A stretch of DNA of 64,000 nucleotides from Polaromonas sp. (GTDB lineage Bacteria > Pseudomonadota > Gammaproteobacteria > Burkholderiales > Burkholderiaceae_C), in assembly GCA_021737975.1 (NCBI GenBank), contig JAIPCZ010000001.1:1-64000 (forward strand), read 5' to 3'. Below, piece after piece: positions 10,967 through 20,115 of this stretch (within the stretch, counting starts at the first letter, position 1; each line of letters opens with the position of its first letter). A model generated the notes under the pieces. It had not been told where the DNA came from. It searched no databases and saw only the letters and a list, made by a program, of their open reading frames with translations. The translations under genes were made by a program, and so were the position numbers.

Positions 10967-12246
10967 ACACCCTGTTACTTTTTACCGCGCTGTTTTTCTG
11001 CATGGCCATCGGCATGCCGATTGCCGTGAGCCTCGGGCTGTCGAGCCTGCTGACCATCTTTTTCTTCTCGCAAGACTCATTGGCCTCGATGTCGATCAAG
11101 ATGTTTGAGACCAGCGAGCACTACACCCTGATGTCGATCCCGTTCTTTGTGCTGGCCGGGGCCTTGATGAGCACCGGCGGCGTGGCCAAGCGCATGGTGG
11201 CGTTTGCCATTGCCGCGGTGGGCCATTTGCGCGGCGGACTGGCCATTGCGTCCATTCTGGCGTGTATGCTGTTTGCGGCGGTATCGGGCTCCAGCCCGGC
11301 CACGGTGGTGGCGATTGGCTCGATCGTGATCGCTGGCATGGTGAAAAACGGTTATCCGAAAGAGTTTGCCGCCGGTGTCATCTGCAACGCGGGCACGCTG
11401 GGCATTTTGATTCCGCCGTCGATCGTGATGGTGGTCTATGCCGCCGTGACCGAGGTGTCGGTGGGGCGCATGTTCATGGCGGGTGTCATTCCGGGTCTGA
11501 TGCTTGGCCTGATGCTGATGATGGCGGTCTGGTGGCGTGCCGGCAAGCTCAAGGTCAAGCCGCCGCCCAAGGCCAGCGTGCCTGAAGTGTTGCGTGCCTT
11601 CAAGGACTCGATGTGGGGGCTGGCGCTGCTGGTCATCATCATGGGTGGTATTTACGGCGGCATCTTCACACCCACCGAGGCGGCGGCTGTGTCGGCAGTC
11701 TATGCGCTGGTGGTGGCGGTGTTCATCTACCGTGATTTGTCTGCCAAGCAAATACCCCACGTGTTTCTGGAAGCCGGGCGCACCACGGTGATGCTGATGT
11801 TCATTGTGGCCAACGCGCTGCTGTTTGCGCATGTGCTCACCACCGAGCGTATTCCGCAAACCATTGCCGAGCAAATTGTCGGCATGGGCATGACGCCATG
11901 GATGTTTTTGCTGGTGGTCAACATCATCTTGTTGGTGGCGGGCAACTTCATGGAGCCCACCGGCATCATTTTGATTCTGGCGCCGATCTTCTTCCCCATT
12001 GCCACGCAGCTTGGCATCGACCCGATCCACCTGGGCATCATCATGGTGGTGAACATGGAGATTGGCATGGTGACACCGCCGGTGGGGCTGAACCTGTTTG
12101 TGACGAGCGGGGTCACGGGCATGAATCTGGTGCAGGTCACCAAGGCCGCGTTGCCTTGGCTGTCGGTGTTGCTGGTGTTTTTGGTGCTGGTCACCTACAT
12201 CCCGCAAATCACGCTGTTCCTGCCCGACATGATCTTTGGCAAATAG
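10963..12246 (+). CDS. dctM: TRAP transporter large permease DctM
   Basis: About 12 TM segments, SGSSPATVVAIGSI, GGIFTPTEAAAV, ATG overlaps the dctQ stop. Confidence 0.93.
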   Translation: MNTLLLFTALFFCMAIGMPIAVSLGLSSLLTIFFFSQDSLASMSIKMFETSEHYTLMSIPFFVLAGALMSTGGVAKRMVAFAIAAVGHLRGGLAIASILACMLFAAVSGSSPATVVAIGSIVIAGMVKNGYPKEFAAGVICNAGTLGILIPPSIVMVVYAAVTEVSVGRMFMAGVIPGLMLGLMLMMAVWWRAGKLKVKPPPKASVPEVLRAFKDSMWGLALLVIIMGGIYGGIFTPTEAAAVSAVYALVVAVFIYRDLSAKQIPHVFLEAGRTTVMLMFIVANALLFAHVLTTERIPQTIAEQIVGMGMTPWMFLLVVNIILLVAGNFMEPTGIILILAPIFFPIATQLGIDPIHLGIIMVVNMEIGMVTPPVGLNLFVTSGVTGMNLVQVTKAALPWLSVLLVFLVLVTYIPQITLFLPDMIFGK

Positions 12247-12293
12247 GGGCAGCTCAGCGCGATGTAGCGCGAGCCCATTTACTCCCAATAAGG

Positions 12294-12317
12294 CCCGGCG
12301 CTGACCGGGCTTTTTTA
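12294..12317 (+). terminator. Rho-independent terminator after dctM
   Basis: GCCCGG-CGCTGA-CCGGGC stem followed by TTTTTT. Confidence 0.85.
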
Positions 12318-12343
12318 CGTCTGGGGTTTGATTTGGATTGGTT

Positions 12344-12364
12344 ATTGGCTATTGGCTATTGGCC
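12344..12364. repeat. Three tandem copies of the heptamer TATTGGC
   Basis: TATTGGCTATTGGCTATTGGC read directly. Confidence 0.9.
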
Positions 12365-12503
12365 CATGAAACGCTGGGGGCCCAACACAGGCGAGGATTT
12401 TGAATGCTTGGCGGCTGACCGCAGCAGACACATAACAGAGAGTCGACTGCTGGAAAAGCATCCGCTAAATCCGACATTCAAATCACGGTCTATCTCCCCA
12501 TAC

Positions 12504-13361
12504 TCACTTCACTGTCGCGGCCAGTTGCATGAGCCATTCGCTTGCCTCATGGCTTAAGACGCAGGCGTCGCGCACCAGATCGTCAAAGTGACGCGTCAGC
12601 ATTTCAATGTGCTCTCGCGTGTTGAAAACGAAGTATGAACTCCCAATGTAGATCACGGCCCTGTGTTGCCCAAAGACCGTTACGGGTGCGCTGAAATGCT
12701 GGGTCAAATCGTACAAATGGAGTCTGGTACTGGGATAGAGATCCTTGCACAGCCGAGACATGTGCAAGAGCTGTTCTTTCACCTGCCCTTTTGTGAGCCC
12801 AGTCCAAATGCCACTGCGCTGAGCAAAGTCAGTGAGTGACTGGATTGGCATGGCAAATTCGTAGTCTGTGCCGACAACCTGGGTGATATGCAGCCGCTTA
12901 TTCTTGGTGGCCAAGGCCTGCTGCGGTGACTTTCCCTCGTAGTTCGCGTATTCCAGCTCCAGCGTTGCTTCGGTCTTCATGATGTCTGGAAGTGTGGTGG
13001 GGACATTTCTCACCTTGGCACCCATGGACTCTTGCAGCCAACGTTCAATGTGAAGGTCTGCCCGGTCCGGTGAGGTCTGGGCCACTTCCAGAAACTCGCG
13101 CAGGATTTCACCCGGACCAAGAGAACTCGTCGTCAGTCCTAACAACCAATCGGCGCTGACATTCAGCGCGCTGGCCAACTCTGCCACGACATGCCCCGAA
13201 GGCAGCCGAACTTGGTGCTCAGAGAGCAGCTGTGAAATGGTCGAACGGTCTACTGCGGCGCGTACAGCAAGTTGAGTGCGATTGAGTTTTTGCTCCAGCA
13301 TTGCGGCGCTCAACCTCTGGCGAAACAGATCCGAACGAAGGGATTTTGGGTGAATGGACAT
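12504..13361 (-). CDS. XRE-type HTH regulator with an unassigned C-terminal region
   Basis: N-terminal HTH (LNRTQLAVRAAVDRSTISQLLS, ALNVSADWLLGLT); about 200 aa C-terminal region with no motif I recognise. Confidence 0.75.
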   Translation of the reverse strand: MSIHPKSLRSDLFRQRLSAAMLEQKLNRTQLAVRAAVDRSTISQLLSEHQVRLPSGHVVAELASALNVSADWLLGLTTSSLGPGEILREFLEVAQTSPDRADLHIERWLQESMGAKVRNVPTTLPDIMKTEATLELEYANYEGKSPQQALATKNKRLHITQVVGTDYEFAMPIQSLTDFAQRSGIWTGLTKGQVKEQLLHMSRLCKDLYPSTRLHLYDLTQHFSAPVTVFGQHRAVIYIGSSYFVFNTREHIEMLTRHFDDLVRDACVLSHEASEWLMQLAATVK

Positions 13362-13454
13362 GGGTAAGGCAGTTTCGTTGACGTGATTATTATCACCACT
13401 TGATGCGAAAACGTTACAAATCAAACGTTGAGTCTCGTCGACAACCGCTAGAGA

Positions 13455-13673
13455 ATGTCTTTCATGGAAACAAGCAAACGCACCCTCATCAAAGCCTTTA
13501 CCTGGCAAAGCCTTGGATTTGGGGTCATGACTATCACCAACTATTTCTACATGGGGAGCATGGCACAAGGACTTGGCCTATCTGCCTTGCTCACCTTGAT
13601 CGGTCTGGTGACCTACGTTCTGCATGAGCGCCTCTGGGCAACAGTGGCGTGGGGCAAGGCAAAAGTGAATTGA
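13455..13673 (+). CDS. DUF2061-family small membrane protein
   Basis: KRTLIKAFTWQSLGFGVMTITNY...HERLWATVAWG pattern typical of DUF2061. Confidence 0.75.
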   Translation: MSFMETSKRTLIKAFTWQSLGFGVMTITNYFYMGSMAQGLGLSALLTLIGLVTYVLHERLWATVAWGKAKVN

Positions 13674-13943
13674 AAACATCGACAAATTCACACAGCTGAC
13701 GCGCAGGGGAAGGAAAAGTCCGAGACAGGCCATTGGCTCCAGAAGGCACAATGCGGCCAGCCGTAGCGCTTCGAAGTTGTCATTCGAAATGCAGGTTTAA
13801 ATCAAGCTCACCAAGATCGGCTAGAAACTTGCGAGAGCCATAATTTCCTGGGTTGACGGTTGAGCCCTTGCACAAATGACCGCTGCTGACGCGCAGGCAG
13901 TGCGCAAACACCGGGCGCGACAAGCGCAATTCCCGCCAGGGAT

Positions 13944-14585
13944 TTATCTGGCATCCGCCACATACGGGTTGCTGCGCCGCTCCCGCCCGAACGTGCTCTC
14001 CGGGCCATGGCCGGGGATGAACACCGTGTCGTCACCCATCGGCCACAGGCGCTGCTTGATGCTCGCGATCAGCGTGTCATGATCGCCTTGAGGAAAATCG
14101 GTGCGGCCGATCGAGCCGGCAAACAGCACATCCCCAACAAACGCGCGCTTGGCTTCACTAGAGTAAAACACCACATGGCCCGGCGTGTGGCCCGGGCAAT
14201 GCCGCACCACCAGCGTGCAATGGCCCACGTTTACGGTGTCGCCGTCCTTGAGCCAGCGCGTGGGTGTGAATGTTTTGGCAGGCGGGAAACCGAACATTTT
14301 GCTCTGCCCGGGCAGGCCGTCGATCCAGAACTGGTCGGCCTCATGCGGGCCGATGATGGGCAGATTCATGCGCTCTGCCAATTCGCCGACACCCCCTGCG
14401 TGGTCGATGTGGGCATGGGTCAGCCAGATTTGTCCCAGCTTCAAACCCAGCCGATCCACTTCTTCGAGCAACAGGTCGAGGTCGCCACCAGGGTCGATGA
14501 CCGCCGCTTCAAGCGTCTGGTCGCACCAGACCAGGGAACAATTTTGCGCAAAGGCGGTGACCGGGACGGTGAGGTAGCGAAACAT
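13944..14585 (-). CDS. MBL-fold metallo-hydrolase (glyoxalase II-like)
   Basis: THAHIDHAGG, CPGHTPGHVV, GDVLFAGSIGRTDFPQG, PGHGPEST. Confidence 0.92.
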   Translation of the reverse strand: MFRYLTVPVTAFAQNCSLVWCDQTLEAAVIDPGGDLDLLLEEVDRLGLKLGQIWLTHAHIDHAGGVGELAERMNLPIIGPHEADQFWIDGLPGQSKMFGFPPAKTFTPTRWLKDGDTVNVGHCTLVVRHCPGHTPGHVVFYSSEAKRAFVGDVLFAGSIGRTDFPQGDHDTLIASIKQRLWPMGDDTVFIPGHGPESTFGRERRSNPYVADAR

Positions 14586-14588
14586 GGT

Positions 14589-14891
14589 CTAAAACCCCGA
14601 CTCGGTGCTGAGCACCCGGTGCGCCACCAGGTCCAGGGCGGGCTTGGTGTTGCCCTGCTTGTCGGTCCAGACCTTGGGGTTTAAAGAGCCGGCTGCGGCC
14701 AGCGAGTCGCCGTCACGCAGCGCCAGCAAAACGGCGCAAGGGACCGCATCGAAGGCGATCAGGTTCACCATCAGGTGCTCGTTTTCGCTGCCCTGCGCGC
14801 GCACCCGGGCCACCACATAGCTGCTGTCGCCCTTGCCCTGGCGGCGCTCCGGGTCGCCGATCAAACGGCCGGCAATCAATCCATCAATCAT
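14589..14891 (-). CDS. SSB-like OB-fold protein
   Basis: Short OB-fold pattern GRLIGDPERRQGKGDSSYVVARVRAQ ... SLNPKVWTDKQGNTKPALDLVAHRVLS. Confidence 0.55.
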   Translation of the reverse strand: MIDGLIAGRLIGDPERRQGKGDSSYVVARVRAQGSENEHLMVNLIAFDAVPCAVLLALRDGDSLAAAGSLNPKVWTDKQGNTKPALDLVAHRVLSTESGF

Positions 14892-15001
14892 TCCAATGCT
14901 CCTGGGGCTTTCCATACAGGCCTGCATGGTAGCCGCAGGTGCGGTGTCGCTTGCGGCGCTGGCTATAGTGCAGGCTTGTTTCATATTTTTTGGAGTGATG
15001 T

Positions 15002-15424
15002 ATGCGCGTGTGGCAACAGCCTGTTTCTGTGGCCGAACTGACCCGTACCAGCCTGGACACGGCGGTCAGTCATCTGGGGATCGAGTTTCTGGAGGTGGGT
15101 GACGACTTCATTACTGCCCGGGTGCCGGTGGATGCGCGCACCCGGCAGCCCTTTGGCCTGTTACACGGCGGTGTCAGCGTGGTGCTGGCTGAAACGCTGG
15201 GCTCGGTGGCTGCCAACCACGCCTGTCCTGCGGGTTATCGCGCGGTGGGGCTCGACATCAACGCCAATCACCTGCGCAGCGCCACCAGCGGCTGGGTCAC
15301 CGGCACCACCCGCGCGGTGCACATTGGGCGCACCACCCAGGTCTGGCAGATCGACATGGTCAACGACGCCGGTGAAATGACTTGCGTGTCACGCATCACC
15401 ATGGCGATCCTGGCGCCACGTTGA
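15002..15424 (+). CDS. PaaI-like hotdog-fold thioesterase
   Basis: PFGLLHGGVSVVLAETLGSVAA, GLDINANHLR. Confidence 0.88.
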   Translation: MRVWQQPVSVAELTRTSLDTAVSHLGIEFLEVGDDFITARVPVDARTRQPFGLLHGGVSVVLAETLGSVAANHACPAGYRAVGLDINANHLRSATSGWVTGTTRAVHIGRTTQVWQIDMVNDAGEMTCVSRITMAILAPR

Positions 15425-15428
15425 GGCG

Positions 15429-16910
15429 TCACGCCAGCGCGGCCGCCGCAATCACCTGCGCCACGGCTGCGGTGAGCTTTTTGGCGTAGGGCACATGCAG
15501 GAACTCATTGGGGCCGTGGGCGTTGCTCTTGGGGCCGAGCACGCCGCAGACCATCATCTGCGCCTTGGGGAAACCGGTGGACAGCATGTTCATGAGCGGA
15601 ATGGTGCCGCCCTGGCCAATGTAGCCGCAGGGTGCGCCAAAGTAGTCTTGTGAGGCCCGTTGCAGCGCCTGCTCGAACCAGGGCGCGGTGCCGGGCGCGT
15701 TCCAGCCGGTGGCACCAGCGCCACCTTCAAACGTCACTTTGGCCTGGTAGGGGGCGTTGTCTTCCAGCAGGGTCTTGAGTTCGGCCACGGCACTGGCCGC
15801 GTCAATCAGCGGCGGCAGGCGCACGCTCAGCTTGAAGGCGGTGTAAGGGCGCAGCACATTGCCGGCGTTCTTGAGTTCGGGCAGGCCGTCGGCCCCGGTC
15901 ACGCTCAAGGTGGGTGTCCAGGTGCGCGCCAGCAGGGCTTGCAGCGGGTCGCTGGTGGTGGGCAACATGGTCTGGCTGCTGCCGCCGCAGTCGGCGTGCG
16001 CCCACGGAAAACGCTTGTACAGCGCCTCGCCCAGAATGCCGGCGGTGACTTTGGCCTGGGCCAGGCGGTCAGCGGGCACCTCGCAATGAAAGCTGGCGGG
16101 CAGCAAGCGGCCGCTGGCGCTGTCTTCCAGCCGGTCCAGCACATGCCGCAGGATGCGAAAGCTCGACGGCACCAGGCCGCTGGCGTCGCCCGAATGCACA
16201 CCCTCGGTCAGCACCTCAACTTTGAGCGTGCCGCTGGCCATGCCGCGCAGGCTGCTGGTCATCCACAGCTGGTCGTAGTTGCCGGCGCCCGAGTCCAGGC
16301 AGATCACCAGACCGACATCACCCAGGCGTTTGCGCAGCGTGTCGATGTAGGGCAGCAGGTCATAAGAGCCGCTTTCTTCGCAGGTTTCCACCAGGCCCAC
16401 AATGCGCGGGTGCGCGGTCTGCTGGGCTTTGAGCGCCTGAATGGCGGTGATGGCCGCGTAAATGGCGTAACCATCGTCGGCCCCGCCACGGCCATACAGC
16501 TTGCCGTCCTCGTACTTGGGTGACCACGGCCCCAGGTCCGAGCGCCAGCCGGTGAATTCGGGTTGTTTGTCAAGGTGGCCGTACATCAGCACGGTCTGAT
16601 CAGACACCACCTGATTGGTGTTGCCGGTGGAGGCCACGACTTCAAAAAACAGCACCGGTGTGCGCCCGGGCAGGCGAATGATCTCGAGCGTCAGGCCCGC
16701 CACCTTTTGCGCCTGCACCCACTCAAAGGCGTTTTGCACCACTTTCTCAATCAGGCCATGCTGCGCCCAGTCGGCGTCAAACATGGGGGATTTGGCCGGA
16801 ATGGCGATGTAGTCGGTGAGCTGCTTGACCAGGTCGTTGTCCCAGGCCTGGCTGACCTGGGTCAGCGCCTGGGCCGTGTTGAGGAGCGATGGAGTGATGC
16901 GTGCGTTCAT
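15429..16910 (-). CDS. M20-family metallopeptidase
   Basis: LMYGHLDKQPE, YGRGGADDGYAI, ETCEESGS, VHSGDASG motifs. Confidence 0.9.
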   Translation of the reverse strand: MNARITPSLLNTAQALTQVSQAWDNDLVKQLTDYIAIPAKSPMFDADWAQHGLIEKVVQNAFEWVQAQKVAGLTLEIIRLPGRTPVLFFEVVASTGNTNQVVSDQTVLMYGHLDKQPEFTGWRSDLGPWSPKYEDGKLYGRGGADDGYAIYAAITAIQALKAQQTAHPRIVGLVETCEESGSYDLLPYIDTLRKRLGDVGLVICLDSGAGNYDQLWMTSSLRGMASGTLKVEVLTEGVHSGDASGLVPSSFRILRHVLDRLEDSASGRLLPASFHCEVPADRLAQAKVTAGILGEALYKRFPWAHADCGGSSQTMLPTTSDPLQALLARTWTPTLSVTGADGLPELKNAGNVLRPYTAFKLSVRLPPLIDAASAVAELKTLLEDNAPYQAKVTFEGGAGATGWNAPGTAPWFEQALQRASQDYFGAPCGYIGQGGTIPLMNMLSTGFPKAQMMVCGVLGPKSNAHGPNEFLHVPYAKKLTAAVAQVIAAAALA

Positions 16911-17071
16911 TGAAGGTGTCCTTGCGTGGTGCGTCAACCGAATGGGCAGATCATGCCACGACTGGCCGGCGGGTTGCTGGCCGCGTCAGGATGCCATACT
17001 CGGCTCATGCGCTTGAAGCGCCTGTCCTTGTACAGGCCATGGGAGCTAAAAGATCAAACATAAGGACTGCC

Positions 17072-17953
17072 ATGCGGATCAGAATTTACATGTGTTCAGG
17101 CTTGCTGCTGCACAGTTTGGTGGTGACTGCACAGCCGGCGGCGGAAACTCCCGGGTTTCCAGGGGCTTGGGGTGAGTCATTCGCTTTGATCGACCAGGTG
17201 TCCGGAAAATTGCAGAAACCAGCCGTGCCGGCTGCCAAAATGCCCGCGGTTGTGATCCTACATGGCAGCGGAGGCATCGACGGGCGCGGTGCTTTTTATG
17301 CTGAAGCACTGAATAAGGCGGGCTTTGTCACGCTTGAAATTTTCATGTTTGCGCCCGGCGCGCGCAGTCGCGAGGGACATGAATCCACGCTCACCCACGC
17401 CTACGGTGCACTGAATTACCTGGCCTCACGCAGCGACATCAACCCGCTTGCCATTGGCGCCATGGGTTTTTCCTGGGGCGGGAACATGGCCTTGAAACTG
17501 GCCTCGAAAAAAATAATGACCGCATTTGCTTCCAGCACCGGGCAGACCAGATTTGCTGCGCTGGCTTCTTTTTATCCCTTGTGCTGGCAACATTCTCAAG
17601 CGGCAACGAACACGTCCCATGCCAGCCATGGGGCCTACACCGAATTCACCGGTGCACCCGTCATGTTGTTTGCAGGCGGCAAGGACGACTACGGCACTCC
17701 CGATGAATGCCAGAGATTTGTGGATGCCGTGGCGCCTGTGGCCAAGGAGCTCATCAAGTACCAGTTCTATCCTGATGCGACGCATGGCTGGGACGCGCCA
17801 CCGGGCAGATCACGGACTATTCACGACCCATCAGCAAACCAGGGAAAAGGCGGCACTGTGCGCATGTTTCCCGACAGCACGATTGCTGCCGATTCACGAG
17901 CCAAAGTGACCGCTTTTTTTGAAGCTCACTTGAAGGCCGGCACTCAACCGTAA
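17072..17953 (+). CDS. Dienelactone hydrolase-like alpha/beta hydrolase, probably exported
   Basis: Signal-peptide-like N-terminus, VILHGSGG, GAMGFSWGGNMAL, late DATHGWD His motif. Confidence 0.75.
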   Translation: MRIRIYMCSGLLLHSLVVTAQPAAETPGFPGAWGESFALIDQVSGKLQKPAVPAAKMPAVVILHGSGGIDGRGAFYAEALNKAGFVTLEIFMFAPGARSREGHESTLTHAYGALNYLASRSDINPLAIGAMGFSWGGNMALKLASKKIMTAFASSTGQTRFAALASFYPLCWQHSQAATNTSHASHGAYTEFTGAPVMLFAGGKDDYGTPDECQRFVDAVAPVAKELIKYQFYPDATHGWDAPPGRSRTIHDPSANQGKGGTVRMFPDSTIAADSRAKVTAFFEAHLKAGTQP

Positions 17954-18057
17954 ATGGCCTCGGAGGTTTTATCTGGTGCTCGCGCGCGCAGCTTTTGGCG
18001 CCGTTGCACCCTGCAACTCAGGGACAATAAAGGACCCACACCCCAGGAGATTTCATT

Positions 18058-18945
18058 GTGAACCCTTCCCTCGACACGCTCAACCATCACTTCAGCCTGC
18101 CTGGCACGCTGCATTTTGTCAATGGCAGCGGCGACTTGCCGGTGGCCGAAATTCAGACCCCTTTGGCCAGCGCGCGTGTGGCACTGCAGGGCGCGCAGTT
18201 GCTGGCGTGGCAGCCGGCCGGGGCAGCGCCGGTGATCTGGCTGTCGCGAGCCGCCGTGTTTGCGCCGGGTGAGCCGGTGCGCGGGGGTGTGCCGGTGTGC
18301 TGGCCCTGGTTTGGCGTGCGTGAGGGCCTGCCGGCCCACGGCTTTGTGCGCACCCGCATGTGGCAGGTGCGCGCGGCTTCGACGGATGCAAGCAGGCAAG
18401 TGGTGTTGCGCCTGGGCCTGCAGGACGACGCCGGCACCCGCGCGCTGTGGGACCATGCCTTTGATCTGGAGCTGCAGCTCACGATCGGAGCCACGCTGAG
18501 CATGACACTCACCAGCCGCAACACCGGCGACCGGGCTTTCACCCTGACCGACGCGCTGCACACCTATTTCTGCGTGGCCGACATCGATCAAACTGTGGTG
18601 CAGGGGCTCGACGGCTGCGACTACCTCGACAAGGTGCAAAATTTTGCCCGAACCAGACAATCGGGCGCGGTCGAATTCACCGGCGAGACCGACCGCATTT
18701 ACGTCGACACCGCGGCCGACTGCATGATCGAGGACCGGGTGACACAGCGCGCCATTCGGGTCAGCAAAAGCGGCAGCAGCTCCACGGTGGTCTGGAACCC
18801 CTGGCGCGACAAGGTGTTTGCCGACATGGCCGCGGGCGAGTACCGGCAGATGCTGTGCGTGGAAACCTGCAACGCCGGGCCTGACCAGGTCACCCTGGCA
18901 CCGGGCCAGTCACATGCGCTGACCGTCCGCCTGGCCGTCGACTAA
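18058..18945 (+). CDS. D-hexose-6-phosphate mutarotase (YeaD-like aldose epimerase)
   Basis: RGGVPVCWPWFG, PAHGFVRTRMW, LHTYFCVADI, GEYRQMLCVETCNA. Confidence 0.88.
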   Translation: MNPSLDTLNHHFSLPGTLHFVNGSGDLPVAEIQTPLASARVALQGAQLLAWQPAGAAPVIWLSRAAVFAPGEPVRGGVPVCWPWFGVREGLPAHGFVRTRMWQVRAASTDASRQVVLRLGLQDDAGTRALWDHAFDLELQLTIGATLSMTLTSRNTGDRAFTLTDALHTYFCVADIDQTVVQGLDGCDYLDKVQNFARTRQSGAVEFTGETDRIYVDTAADCMIEDRVTQRAIRVSKSGSSSTVVWNPWRDKVFADMAAGEYRQMLCVETCNAGPDQVTLAPGQSHALTVRLAVD

Positions 18946-18956
18946 AAGGCCCGGGT

Positions 18957-20078
18957 TCAGGCGCTTTTGAGGGTGGGGTAGTCGGTGTAACCCCTGGCAC
19001 CACCGCCGTACCAGGTGGTGCGGTCGCATTCTGCCAGCGGCTTGCCTTTGCGCAGGCGCTCAACCAGGTCCGGGTTGCCAATGAAGGGGCGGCCGAATGC
19101 CACCAGATCAGCACCCTCAGCAATAGCTTGTTGCGCCAGGTCCTTGTCAATACCGTTGTTGACCATCCATGCCCCCTTGCCAGCGGCAGCCCGGTAGGCA
19201 CGGCGCAGGCCGGTGTAGTCGAACGGCCGATCAGGCAGCACGCGCGGGCCGCCGGTGGCGCCTTCAATGACGTGCACATAGGCCAAACCAAAGGCGGCCA
19301 GCTCGCGCACCACGTAGTCAAACAGCGGCTGCGGGTCGGGGTCGAAGGCGTCGTTGGCTGGCGTCACCGGCGACAGGCGGATGCCGACCCGGCCGCCGCC
19401 CACGGCGCTGGTCACGGCCTGCACCACTTCGAGCAGGAAACGGGCGCGGTTTTCGATGCTGCCGCCAAAGTCGTCGCGGCGCTGGTTGGAGCCGCTTTTG
19501 AGGAACTGGTCGAGCAGATAGCCGTTGGCCGCGTGGATTTCGACGCCATCAAAACCCGCGGTGTGCACCGCATTGCGCGCGGCGGCCACGTAGGTGTGCA
19601 CGATGTCGGGCAGCTCGTAGGCCTGCAGCGCGCGCGGCTCAGAGGTTTCGACAAAGACCGGCAGGCCGTCCTTGAGCAGCACGGTTTTGGTTTTGGCGGT
19701 GATGGCCGAGGGCGCCACCGGCGCGCCGCCATGGGGCTGCAGGCTGGTGTGCGAGACCCGGCCCACGTGCCACAGTTGACACACGATCTTGCCGCCCGCC
19801 GCGTGCACGCTGCGCGTCACGTCTTTCCAGGCCTCGACCTGTTCCTCGGCATACAGACCGGGCACGTCGGCGTAGCCCTGGCCTTGCTGGCTGATGGCGG
19901 TGGCCTCGGTGATGATGAGCCCGGCGCTGGCGCGCTGGGTGTAATACTGGACCATCAGGGCGTTGGGGGTGGCATCGGGCGCGCGGTTGCGCGTCAGCGG
20001 GGCCATCACGATGCGGTTGGCCAGCGCCATGTTCCCGGCTTGAGCAGGTTCAAACAGGGTGGCGGTGCGGTGTGGCAT
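18957..20078 (-). CDS. Alkene reductase / old yellow enzyme family (NemA-like)
   Basis: RIVMAPLTRNRA, QLWHVGRVSH, FDGVEIHAANGYLLDQFLKSGSNQRRDDFGGSIENRARF, FGRPFIGNPDL. Confidence 0.93.
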   Translation of the reverse strand: MPHRTATLFEPAQAGNMALANRIVMAPLTRNRAPDATPNALMVQYYTQRASAGLIITEATAISQQGQGYADVPGLYAEEQVEAWKDVTRSVHAAGGKIVCQLWHVGRVSHTSLQPHGGAPVAPSAITAKTKTVLLKDGLPVFVETSEPRALQAYELPDIVHTYVAAARNAVHTAGFDGVEIHAANGYLLDQFLKSGSNQRRDDFGGSIENRARFLLEVVQAVTSAVGGGRVGIRLSPVTPANDAFDPDPQPLFDYVVRELAAFGLAYVHVIEGATGGPRVLPDRPFDYTGLRRAYRAAAGKGAWMVNNGIDKDLAQQAIAEGADLVAFGRPFIGNPDLVERLRKGKPLAECDRTTWYGGGARGYTDYPTLKSA

Positions 20079-20115
20079 AAAAGACTCCAGAATGTTTTTG
20101 GCTGTGGTCTGCAGT

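Noticed and set aside
11077-12288. 403 aa His/Gln-rich minus-strand ORF opposite dctM
   Set aside because: His-rich composition arises from reverse reading of hydrophobic codons; dctM is certain.
13808-14082. Small ORFs of 68-75 aa in the 13.7-14.1 kb gap and opposite the MBL gene
   Set aside because: No conserved motif, no clear ribosome site, and overlap with noncoding repeats or the MBL gene.
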